Source of the DNA: Woeseiaceae bacterium | GTDB taxonomy: Bacteria > Pseudomonadota > Gammaproteobacteria > Steroidobacterales > Woeseiaceae | NCBI GenBank assembly: GCA_022866645.1 | Contig: JALHUQ010000187.1 | Span: 1-6,155 of the forward strand | Direction of reading: 5' to 3' | Length of the DNA: 6,155 bases | Part shown: positions 1 to 6,155 of the stretch, one piece after another | Numbering within the stretch: the first letter of the stretch is position 1 | Layout of the letters: each line of letters begins with the position of its first letter | Translations under genes and position numbers: made by a program | The notes under the pieces: model-generated | Database searches by the model: none | What the model saw: the letters and a program-made list of their open reading frames with translations, nothing else | What the model was told of the DNA's origin: nothing

Positions 1-254
1 AGGGTGTTGCGCCGATACTATCCGCGACACTGGATGGCGACGGCGTCTTCATAGCTGGCGAGATTACGTCCACGGTGCAACTGCGTCCGGCCGGGCCGAG
101 TATCGACGAAAATCAAAGAGCGTTGAATCTGATACGTGGCTTAAGCGTTGACGATTTCGGGGAATCCGGCCTCAGGTTTCTTCCTGACGGAAAGTTGCTT
201 CCCGCCGAGCGGGCCGCCGTTAAACCACACGAGCTAGTCATCACTACCCACTGA
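1..254 (+). CDS. 3' end of an unrecognised protein gene, convergent with the ntrX-like gene
   Basis: Plus frame 3 is open from the left edge to a TGA at 252-254, giving about 83 residues with no start in the window. The translation looks protein-like: it opens with alternating hydrophobic and polar stretches (ATLDGDGVFIAGEITSTVQL), suggestive of beta strands, followed by a mixed segment (SVDDFGESGLRFLPDGKLLP) and ends in HELVITTH. The other two plus frames are broken by stops at about 52 and 148. I recognise no family, and no catalytic motif, membrane segment or cysteine is visible. The gene is transcribed toward the ntrX-like gene and their 3' ends overlap by 21 bp (234-254), so the two messages are antisense there. 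An 83-codon open frame at a window edge could arise by chance, so confidence is moderate. The sequence to the left would settle it. Confidence 0.55.
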   Translation, partial: GVAPILSATLDGDGVFIAGEITSTVQLRPAGPSIDENQRALNLIRGLSVDDFGESGLRFLPDGKLLPAERAAVKPHELVITTH

Positions 255-1601
255 TTTGAAATCGACACCGAGCGAGCGCAATTTTCGATACAGGTGCGTA
301 CGCTCCATCCCGACTCGTTTTGCCAGCTGCCCTACTTTGCCTTCGCACAACACGAGTTGCTGTTGCAAATAGGAACGCTCGAAATGCTCGCGCGCCTCTC
401 GTAAGGGCAAGGCCAGAAGATCCTGTTTGACGAGCGAGCCCACTATTGGCGAGATGGCGCTGATCTCGAGTTCGACTTCATCAAGCGATATATCGTCACT
501 TCTACCGGACAACAATAGCCGCCGAACCATATGCTTTAACTCGCGCACGTTATCGGGCCACGGATAGTTGCGGAGCCGATTTTGTGCGGCGACACTGAAC
601 CGTCGGAAGGTCAATCCTTCTGCGTCCACCAACTTATCAACATAGTAAGCCAACAACTCCGGCACATCTTCGGAGTACTCTCGCAGCGGCGGAACTCTCA
701 AACTCAATACACTCAGTGCAGCGACGAGATCACGGCGCAGTGCGCCCTTCTCGATTTGCGCTTCGAAATCGGCACTAACTGTTGCGACGATTCTCGCATC
801 GACCTTAACGGCCTGGCTTCCGCCGACCCGCGTTAATCGACCGTCCTCAAGAACACCCAATAGTATTTTCTGGGCCGCAGGACTGAGATCGGCCAACTCA
901 TCCACGACCAGCGTGCCACCCGACGCTCGCTCGAATATACCGGCGGTAATTTCACCGCCGTGTTCGCGACCGAGTAATTGCTCTTCGACGTTAGCCTCTG
1001 AGACAGATGCAGCCGTGAGGCTGGTCAAAGGTTCGTCCGCTCGCCGTCCGAGCGCGTGCATGTAACGCGCAAAAGCACCCCGCCCGGCACCCGGTTCGCC
1101 GCTTATTAATACCGAGCCATCATGACTCGCGTAATGCTGCACACGCTCGCGCAAAGCTTTCATTGCGGCGCTGCGGCCGACCGGAGCGAGTAGCGACGGC
1201 AACAGGCTGCTCGCCGCCCGCGACTGCTTGCCCACTGATTCGAGCGCTCCTTCTACCGTTCGCAGCAGCTTCGCCAGCGAAAGTGGTTTCTCAACAAAAT
1301 CGAACGCACCCAGCCTTGTCGCCTCGACCGCTGCGTCGACAGTTCCATGCCCGGACATGATGACGACGGGACAATTCAGGTCACCACCCTCCGACCACTC
1401 GCGCAACAAGGTTATGCCATCGGTATCTGGCATCCAAATGTCCAGAAGTATGAGGTCAAATTTCCGCTTGGATCGGGCCAGTCTTGCCTCCGCTGCGTCT
1501 GCTGCAACAGAAACTCCGTAGCCTTCGTCGGTCAGAATGTCTTGTATCAACGCACGAATATCTACCTCGTCGTCGACGACCAATACGTGAGCATTACTCA
1601 T
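234..1601 (-). CDS. ntrX: NtrX-type response regulator (receiver, AAA+, Fis-type HTH)
   Basis: This 455-residue protein has NtrC-family architecture. The receiver domain (about 4-120) has the acidic pair D10-D11, phospho-acceptor D54 in LILLDIWMPD, S83 in MSGHG and K105. The AAA+ domain (about 140-365) has a Walker A-like GEPGAGRG (168-175), Walker B LVVDEL (231-236), a likely arginine finger R289 in LRRDL, and sensor II WPDNVREL (348-355). The C-terminal Fis-like helix-turn-helix (about 405-445) is well kept (GQLAKRVGMERTHLYRKL). The loop where sigma-54 activators carry GAFTGA reads GGEITAGIFERA, so that motif is missing, as known for NtrX proteins. Walker A has Arg174 instead of Lys, and sensor I reads ATVS instead of ATN or ATH. 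It therefore probably regulates DNA without classical sigma-54 activation (inference). It lies directly after the kinase gene with an ATGA overlap and a good ribosome binding site, and is the likely partner of that kinase. The ntrX name rests on context and architecture. Confidence 0.9.
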   Translation of the reverse strand: MSNAHVLVVDDEVDIRALIQDILTDEGYGVSVAADAAEARLARSKRKFDLILLDIWMPDTDGITLLREWSEGGDLNCPVVIMSGHGTVDAAVEATRLGAFDFVEKPLSLAKLLRTVEGALESVGKQSRAASSLLPSLLAPVGRSAAMKALRERVQHYASHDGSVLISGEPGAGRGAFARYMHALGRRADEPLTSLTAASVSEANVEEQLLGREHGGEITAGIFERASGGTLVVDELADLSPAAQKILLGVLEDGRLTRVGGSQAVKVDARIVATVSADFEAQIEKGALRRDLVAALSVLSLRVPPLREYSEDVPELLAYYVDKLVDAEGLTFRRFSVAAQNRLRNYPWPDNVRELKHMVRRLLLSGRSDDISLDEVELEISAISPIVGSLVKQDLLALPLREAREHFERSYLQQQLVLCEGKVGQLAKRVGMERTHLYRKLRSLGVDFKSVGSDD

Positions 1602-3841
1602 GCTTGTTCTCTCCTTTTGTCGGCACGTCCCGGCCCTCTTGCAATCATCTTTTCTCTGGCTTCTTCATTCAGTGGCAACCGGATACTAATCATTGCTCCC
1701 CCGTCACTCTGGTTTTTCGCGTGGATGGAACCAACATGTTCCTCCACCAGTTTTTTCACAATCGCCAGGCCAAGGCCTGTGCCTTTTGGTTTGGTAGTCA
1801 CGTACGGATCAAAAACCTGACTCATCGTGCCGGTCTCGAAGCCCGGCCCGTTGTCCATGACGCGAATCTGCACGACTTCGATTTCGTTAATTTCGGCGAC
1901 TGCAATTTGCACATCGATACGGCCGTTCGGTGTTCCTTCGAGTGCCTCCACGGCATTTCGGATCAGATTGTGAAATATCTGCCGCACTCTGCCCCTGTCA
2001 CCCTCAATCAGCGGCATTGTCGGGTCAGACGTCAGAATGATTTCCAGATCATTTTCCTGCGCCCGATACAGATCAACAATTTCGTGCGCCAGCTTGTCGA
2101 GGTCAAAGCGGCTGAAGTCCATATCGGGTGCGCGAGCGTAATCGCTGAACGCGTTCACCATTTCTTTCATGGCCTCGACCTGCTGCACGATGGTGTGTGT
2201 CGCTCGGTCGAGAACCTGCGCCTCTTCTTCGTCCATCGTACCGAGATACTTGCGGCGCATGCGTTCGGCCGAAAGCTGGATCGGTGTCAACGGATTCTTG
2301 ATTTCGTGCGCCAGGCGGCGCGCCACCTCTCCCCAGGCCGCATCGCGCTGCGCCTGCAGCAGCGCCGTAATGTCATCAAATACAATGACGTATCCAGCGG
2401 CGTTGTCTTCATCACCCGGCAGTGTTGTGCACGCGCAGCTCAACACTCGACGGCCGACTTCTCCGCGTAACACTATCTGCTCGCGCCACTCGGTTTCGCC
2501 CGCGTCCAGATGCACAAGCGCGACATCAACAAACTGCTCCAGCAAGCCATTGTCTTTGGCGACATCCCGAAGAGACTCGCCCGTACGATTTTCAAGATTC
2601 ACACCAAGAATCGAACCCGAGGCCTGGTTCGCGGTGCGAATTCTGAGGTCGGACTCCAGCGCCAGCACACCGGTCGAAAGGCGCGCCAGAATGACTTCAA
2701 GATTCGTACGCTCGGCCTCGACCAGCGCCTGACTTAAGGTCGCTTCGCGGCGCGCAGTCGCGAGACGTTGTGTCATGTCGTTAAACGAGCTGATGAGAAA
2801 GCCGATTTCATCGCGACTTGGTGTCGGCAATCGTGTGTCGAAATTGCCCATTGCAACGGCACGTGTGCCGGCAACCAGGTCCTGGATCGGCGCCACCAGC
2901 CGCCGCGATAAGACGAATGCACCGTAAATCGCTGCCAGCAAGCTCAGCAGCAATACGAATCCCAGGGTCAATGTCAGCAAGTCTTTCAGATCCTCGCGGA
3001 AGAAGACCAATTGCTGGTATTCGGAATACGAATTCTCGACGCTGTCGATCATGTTGCCGAGCCGCTCATCGAGCGGAAAATGCGCCTGCACTGTGCGCTG
3101 CTCGCGTGCGCGATTGCCGCGATAGGTAAAGGCCACGGCGGTACGAATTTCGGCGCGTCCATCGCCTAAAGGCTCCAGACTGACGAACGGCCTGTCCTGC
3201 TGCATCAGCAGGGCGATTTCCTCCGTCAGTGGCTTTGGAAATGAATTGGCCGCATTGTCCGAACTGGTCGCAAGCAAGCGGTTGTTTACGCCATACAGGG
3301 TCATCTCACTGGCGCCACTCTCTCGCCGCAACATACTGAGTTCAAACACGAGCTGGCGATCCGGAACGGTCAGGAGCTTTTGTGCCACTTGCGTGGTCGC
3401 AACGAGATTCTGTCGCTTACGAAACTCTATTGCAGCCCGACTCAGCATGAGCGCGTTGTCGAGCCCTTCTTCGACCTGCACATTGAACCAGCTGTCGATG
3501 CCCCGATTGATGAACTGAATCGAAAAGTAGAAAACGACAATCAGCGGCAACACGGCCAGACCGACGAACATGCCGACCATGCGTGCTTTGAGTTTTGCTC
3601 CCGGCACATTTTCACGGTAGTCCCGCAATAATCGCCACAGGTTGCCGATCAGGATCAGAATAAGAATGACGCCGCCGGCAATGTTGATCGCCAGAATGAT
3701 GTCTTGCAGACGGTCGAAGTCGTCTGAGCGTTGCACGGTTTTCGTTAGCAAGAACAGCGCAGCCAGCGCTAACGTGACGCCAGCCACGCCCATCAAGGTA
3801 AAGAATATTCGCTTTAGCGTTCTAACGACCATTCGAACCAT
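1598..3841 (-). CDS. ntrY: NtrY-type membrane sensor histidine kinase
   Basis: Numbered from the ATG at 3841, this is a 747-residue kinase. It has three N-terminal membrane helices (about 13-33, 48-68, 88-110), a periplasmic region of about 175 residues, and a fourth helix (about 289-312). Inside the cell follow HAMP (about 312-364), PAS (about 380-495), the dimerisation and phosphorylation helix with RLAHEIKNPLTP (His512), and an ATPase domain with N box NLIRNAVEAL, DNGPGF (663-668), FDPYVTTK and GTGLGL (687-692). All kinase motifs are intact. Four helices, periplasmic loop, HAMP and PAS fit NtrY rather than soluble NtrB. It autophosphorylates and most likely passes phosphate to D54 of the NtrX-like protein. 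The start is uncertain: an in-frame GTG at 3859 would give 753 residues and a 46 nt overlap with DUF4390, ATG at 3841 gives 28 nt, and ATG at 3832 gives 19 nt. None has a convincing ribosome binding site. I prefer the ATG at 3841. The sensed signal is not evident. Confidence 0.92.
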   Translation of the reverse strand: MVRMVVRTLKRIFFTLMGVAGVTLALAALFLLTKTVQRSDDFDRLQDIILAINIAGGVILILILIGNLWRLLRDYRENVPGAKLKARMVGMFVGLAVLPLIVVFYFSIQFINRGIDSWFNVQVEEGLDNALMLSRAAIEFRKRQNLVATTQVAQKLLTVPDRQLVFELSMLRRESGASEMTLYGVNNRLLATSSDNAANSFPKPLTEEIALLMQQDRPFVSLEPLGDGRAEIRTAVAFTYRGNRAREQRTVQAHFPLDERLGNMIDSVENSYSEYQQLVFFREDLKDLLTLTLGFVLLLSLLAAIYGAFVLSRRLVAPIQDLVAGTRAVAMGNFDTRLPTPSRDEIGFLISSFNDMTQRLATARREATLSQALVEAERTNLEVILARLSTGVLALESDLRIRTANQASGSILGVNLENRTGESLRDVAKDNGLLEQFVDVALVHLDAGETEWREQIVLRGEVGRRVLSCACTTLPGDEDNAAGYVIVFDDITALLQAQRDAAWGEVARRLAHEIKNPLTPIQLSAERMRRKYLGTMDEEEAQVLDRATHTIVQQVEAMKEMVNAFSDYARAPDMDFSRFDLDKLAHEIVDLYRAQENDLEIILTSDPTMPLIEGDRGRVRQIFHNLIRNAVEALEGTPNGRIDVQIAVAEINEIEVVQIRVMDNGPGFETGTMSQVFDPYVTTKPKGTGLGLAIVKKLVEEHVGSIHAKNQSDGGAMISIRLPLNEEAREKMIARGPGRADKRREQA
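1611..1617 (-). promoter_or_regulatory. Ribosome binding site of the ntrX-like gene
   Basis: The minus strand reads AAAGGAG, followed by 9 nt and the ATG at 1601-1599. It is the clearest Shine-Dalgarno sequence in the window and lies inside the last codons of the kinase gene. It fixes the ntrX start and suggests the regulator can be initiated independently as well as by coupling through the ATGA overlap. Confidence 0.75.
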
Positions 3842-4416
3842 TCGCTTTGTAACTGCCACTGACCGCGCCAGAAAAACAGGAGTCGTAGCGGCGCTGGATA
3901 TTGCTGCGTATTGAGCATCGCCCTTAGTCGCAGCCGATAAGACCGGTCGGGAAGCAGTAGTGCATCGTCAATCACGGGCAATCCCTGGACGCGACCCAGA
4001 CTGTTCAGTGCGGAGTAGAGTGTTGCGAAGGTATCCTGATCTCCACTGTTGAGATTCTTGACGATGTACCGTTGACTCAGCGGCCGATACTCAAGCTCAT
4101 AGCGAACAGCGAGCTCTGCATCGACGGCGTCAATCAGAAATCGTTTTACGCGTATGACCTGTAGCTCGATTTCGATAGTCAGGGTCACGCCGCTTTCCAG
4201 CGCCGCCAGCGCTTCACTACTCAGCACGAGCTGCAGCCGCGCATCCAGCGTATGCACGCCGCCTTGTTGCTCGGTCGATGCCGACCTGACTTCAAAGTAG
4301 CCCTCACGCTCGATGTCATCTTGCGCGAGGCCGGTGCCGAGCACGAGCACAACGAACAGCGCAATGCTCAGACGTCGCAACGGGCCGATATTATTGATTG
4401 GGGTTGACCGGGACAT
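3814..4416 (-). CDS. Secreted DUF4390-type protein of unknown function
   Basis: From the ATG at 4416 the product is 200 residues. It begins with a signal peptide: a short arginine-containing head (GPLRR), the hydrophobic core LSIALFVVLVLGTGLA, and a likely cleavage before QDD near residue 34. A longer frame reaches back to 4506, but that start lies inside rsmB and puts the signal peptide about 45 residues in, so I chose 4416. The mature part has no cysteine and no catalytic motif. It looks beta-rich, with GVTLTIEIELQV, YELEYRPLSQRYIVKN, a central SALNSLGRVQGLPVID segment, and a C-terminal tryptophan-rich FFWRGQWQLQSEWFEWSL. Assignment to DUF4390 rests on length, secretion, these features and the position between rsmB and ntrY, where that family is typically found. 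It follows rsmB by 8 nt and overlaps the kinase gene. A role in the periplasm near the kinase's sensing domain is plausible but inferred. Confidence 0.8.
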   Translation of the reverse strand: MSRSTPINNIGPLRRLSIALFVVLVLGTGLAQDDIEREGYFEVRSASTEQQGGVHTLDARLQLVLSSEALAALESGVTLTIEIELQVIRVKRFLIDAVDAELAVRYELEYRPLSQRYIVKNLNSGDQDTFATLYSALNSLGRVQGLPVIDDALLLPDRSYRLRLRAMLNTQQYPAPLRLLFFWRGQWQLQSEWFEWSLER

Positions 4417-4424
4417 CAGTATCT

Positions 4425-5768
4425 TCAGGAAACCTTCTTTTTTTGTAAGGCGGCGTAGTAAAAGCCGTCCAGACCCCCGGAACCGGGCAGGATCTGGTAA
4501 CCACACGCCTTCTTCCGCATTAGATCGCGGATGTTGTTATTTGGCAACACATCGTTTTCAAGCGCATCGCTATGGCCCTTCAGGAAGTGTTCTGTCACCT
4601 CATCATTCTCCGCTGCGATAACCGAGCAGGTCACGTACAACAGGCATCCGCCCGGCGCGAGCAAGGGCCAGAGCGCCTCCAGCAGCGCCTTCTGCAGGGC
4701 AACCAGACTCGTCAGATCGCTTTCTCGTCGCAGCAACTTGATGTCCGGATGGCGCCTGATGACGCCAGACGCTGAACAGGGGGCATCCAGCAATATGCCG
4801 TCGAACGGTTTGCCGTCCCACCATTCCTCAGGTTTCGATGCATCGCCGGCAATTATGGTTGCATCACGGCCGATGCGCGCCAGGTTGTCCGCGATACTTA
4901 CGAGCCGCGACTCGTCGTTGTCTACCGCAAGCAGCGACAGCTTATCGCCGCCAAGCTCCAGCAGATGACCACTCTTGCCGCCCGGCGCAGCACAGGCATC
5001 CAGAATGCGTTTGGCTTGCTTGCCTTCTGGAAGCTGCTGCAATAGCCAACGTGCGGCGATTTGTGCAGCAGCGTCCTGTACCGACGCATCACCCATCTCG
5101 AATCCGGGCAGCTCTTCGACTGATTTAGCTTCTGTAAGACGCACAGCGTCCGGAATTCCTTCTATAGGTTCGGCGCCGATGTCGACGGCAGCGAGCCGTT
5201 CGCAGTATTGCAATGCGGAATTTCTCGATGCGTTGGCACGCAACCACATCGGTGCGCGCTCGTTGTTTGCTGTCAGGACAGCTTGCCAGTCATCAGGCCA
5301 GTCATTTTGTATTCTTCGCATCAGCCAGATAGGATGATTCCACGTTGACATCTCATCCGCCGGGCTGACCGCGGCCAGGTTGTCGCGGGTAAAGCGCCGC
5401 AAACAAGCGTTGACGAAACCGGCAAGTTTCGGGCGACCCAATGAGCGGGTCGCCTCGACGGTCTCGGACACAACCGCATGATCGGGAATTCGCATCTCGA
5501 CGATTTGATAAAGCCCGATCGCAAGCAGTGCATTGATAACGCGGTCACGCTTTCTGATCGGCTTGGCAACGAGTTGATCTATCCAACCCTGCAAGCGCCA
5601 GTGTTGTCGCAGACTTCCGTAGCACATCATGCGCAGCAAAGAGCGATCATCGGCTGCGACGCGTGCTTCGTTCTTCAATATCGCCGCATCAAGCGACTGA
5701 CCAGCGCTGACAACGGCGTCAACCACTTCGGCAGCAACCGCCCGGGTATTCACACCAGCCGTATTCAT
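4425..5768 (-). CDS. rsmB: 16S rRNA (cytosine-967-C5)-methyltransferase RsmB
   Basis: This 447-residue protein has the expected length and layout for RsmB (Sun/Fmu), which methylates C967 of 16S rRNA using S-adenosylmethionine. The N-terminal part (about 5-135) is the NusB-like RNA-binding domain, with YGSLRQHWRL, LLAIGLYQI, HAVVSETVEA and GFVNACLRR. A linker (HPIWLMRRIQNDWP, NNERAPMWLRAN) leads to the Rossmann methyltransferase. There the SAM loop is LDACAAPGGKSGHLLEL (about 256-272), LAVDNDESRL follows, and the two family cysteines lie in DAPCSASGVIRRHPDIK (C331) and YVTCSV (C381, the expected nucleophile). The end GSGGLDGFYYAAL is also typical. I chose the ATG at 5768, which overlaps the fmt stop as TGATG. 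A TTG three bases upstream is a weaker alternative. No clear ribosome binding site precedes it, so translation is probably coupled to fmt. Confidence 0.96.
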   Translation of the reverse strand: MNTAGVNTRAVAAEVVDAVVSAGQSLDAAILKNEARVAADDRSLLRMMCYGSLRQHWRLQGWIDQLVAKPIRKRDRVINALLAIGLYQIVEMRIPDHAVVSETVEATRSLGRPKLAGFVNACLRRFTRDNLAAVSPADEMSTWNHPIWLMRRIQNDWPDDWQAVLTANNERAPMWLRANASRNSALQYCERLAAVDIGAEPIEGIPDAVRLTEAKSVEELPGFEMGDASVQDAAAQIAARWLLQQLPEGKQAKRILDACAAPGGKSGHLLELGGDKLSLLAVDNDESRLVSIADNLARIGRDATIIAGDASKPEEWWDGKPFDGILLDAPCSASGVIRRHPDIKLLRRESDLTSLVALQKALLEALWPLLAPGGCLLYVTCSVIAAENDEVTEHFLKGHSDALENDVLPNNNIRDLMRKKACGYQILPGSGGLDGFYYAALQKKKVS

Positions 5769-6155
5769 CAACGCAAGTCGATCTGTTTAACAAACTCGTG
5801 GGGTGGCGCCCGACGTTTGCCAGGCAGCTGCAGCGAATCCAGCCGCAGCCCATCACGGCCGCAAGCAACGACGATTTCATCGCCGTCATAGCGAACAAAG
5901 GATCCGGGTTTCGCATCAATGTTCGGCACGACTTGCGCCTGCCAGACCTTGATTCGAACCTCGTCATCGCGAATAAAGTAAGCCCCGGGTTCAGGGTTGT
6001 AGGCACGGATGCGGCGTTGCAATTCGTCCGCCGGCAAGGTCCAGTCCAACTCGGCATCCTGCTTGCTGATCTTGGCAGCATAGCTGGACTGCGACTCATC
6101 CTGCGGAACCGCGACGATGTCACCGTCGAGTATTTTCTTAAGGTCAGCCACCAGC
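5768..6155 (-). CDS. fmt: Methionyl-tRNA formyltransferase, C-terminal part (5' end beyond the right edge)
   Basis: The open frame runs from the right edge to a TGA at 5770-5768, giving 128 complete codons. It covers the end of the catalytic domain and the C-terminal tRNA-binding domain. The diagnostic stretch PQDESQSSYAAKISKQDAEL, followed by DW, is the junction motif of Fmt. IRAYNPEPGAYF, VRIKVWQAQVV, KPGSFV and LRLDSLQLPGKR then match the beta-barrel domain. Fmt puts a formyl group from 10-formyl-tetrahydrofolate on initiator Met-tRNA in the cytoplasm. The catalytic N-terminal domain lies outside the window, so its active-site residues cannot be checked. A valine GTG near the edge (6151-6149) is an internal codon, not a start, because the domain continues beyond it. 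Fmt normally has a little over 300 residues, so about 60 percent is missing here. The stop overlaps the rsmB start by one base. Confidence 0.95.
   Translation of the reverse strand, partial: LVADLKKILDGDIVAVPQDESQSSYAAKISKQDAELDWTLPADELQRRIRAYNPEPGAYFIRDDEVRIKVWQAQVVPNIDAKPGSFVRYDGDEIVVACGRDGLRLDSLQLPGKRRAPPHEFVKQIDLR

Noticed and set aside
201..213. GC-rich inverted repeat CCCGC-CGA-GCGGG just past the ntrX stop, as a possible terminator
   Set aside because: The stem is only 5 bp and no T-run follows on the minus strand (AAGCAACTTT). It lies inside the plus-strand open frame and such short palindromes are common by chance at this GC content.
1484..2470. 328-codon open frame on the plus strand
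   Set aside because: It lies wholly antisense to the 3' part of the kinase gene and the start of ntrX, which carry intact family motifs. Its translation is rich in Arg, His, Cys and Leu with no recognisable domain, typical of a shadow frame.
4417..4506. Longer DUF4390 frame starting at 4506
   Set aside because: The added 30 residues overlap the 3' end of rsmB and would bury the signal peptide. The ATG at 4416 gives a normal N-terminus.
4531..4968. 145-codon plus-strand open frame
   Set aside because: It is antisense to the methyltransferase domain of rsmB. The translation is serine- and arginine-rich and of low complexity, so it is a shadow.
5924..5936. Sigma-54-like CGGCACGACTTGC inside fmt
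   Set aside because: The distance between GG and GC elements is two bases too short for a -24/-12 promoter, and it sits within coding sequence.
5719..6123. 134-codon minus-strand open frame overlapping the end of fmt
   Set aside because: It is out of frame with fmt, whose conserved C-terminal motifs clearly occupy the same bases. Its composition, rich in Arg, Ser, Cys and Met, looks non-native.

Overview
The window is an ordinary chromosomal segment of a proteobacterium, most likely a gammaproteobacterium of moderately high GC. The evidence is the gene order fmt - rsmB - DUF4390 - ntrY-like - ntrX-like, a known chromosomal arrangement in that class, together with canonical Fmt and RsmB sequences. 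I cannot name a genus.

Layout, right to left on the minus strand: the C-terminal part of methionyl-tRNA formyltransferase (5768 to the right edge, 5' end cut off); rsmB, a 16S rRNA m5C methyltransferase (4425-5768); a secreted DUF4390-type protein (3814-4416); a four-TM sensor histidine kinase of the NtrY type (1598-3841 or from 3859); and an NtrX-type response regulator (234-1601). The junctions are tight: a TGATG overlap between fmt and rsmB, 8 nt between rsmB and DUF4390, a 28-46 nt overlap between DUF4390 and the kinase, and an ATGA overlap between kinase and regulator. This looks like one polycistronic unit whose promoter lies outside the window to the right. At the left edge, the 3' end of an unrecognised plus-strand gene (1-254) runs into the regulator and overlaps its stop by 21 bp.

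Functionally, the first two genes serve translation (initiator tRNA formylation and rRNA methylation). The last two form a membrane two-component system that probably responds to an envelope or respiratory/nitrogen signal. The DUF4390 protein sits between the two groups and, being exported, is more plausibly linked to the sensor than to the ribosome genes.

I found no RNA genes, mobile elements, CRISPR arrays or long repeats, and no gene-free stretch over 300 bases. I do not see a new system here. The most notable point is that the NtrX-like regulator has an eroded AAA+ domain: arginine replaces the Walker A lysine, the GAFTGA loop is absent and sensor I is altered, while the receiver and DNA-binding domains look intact.
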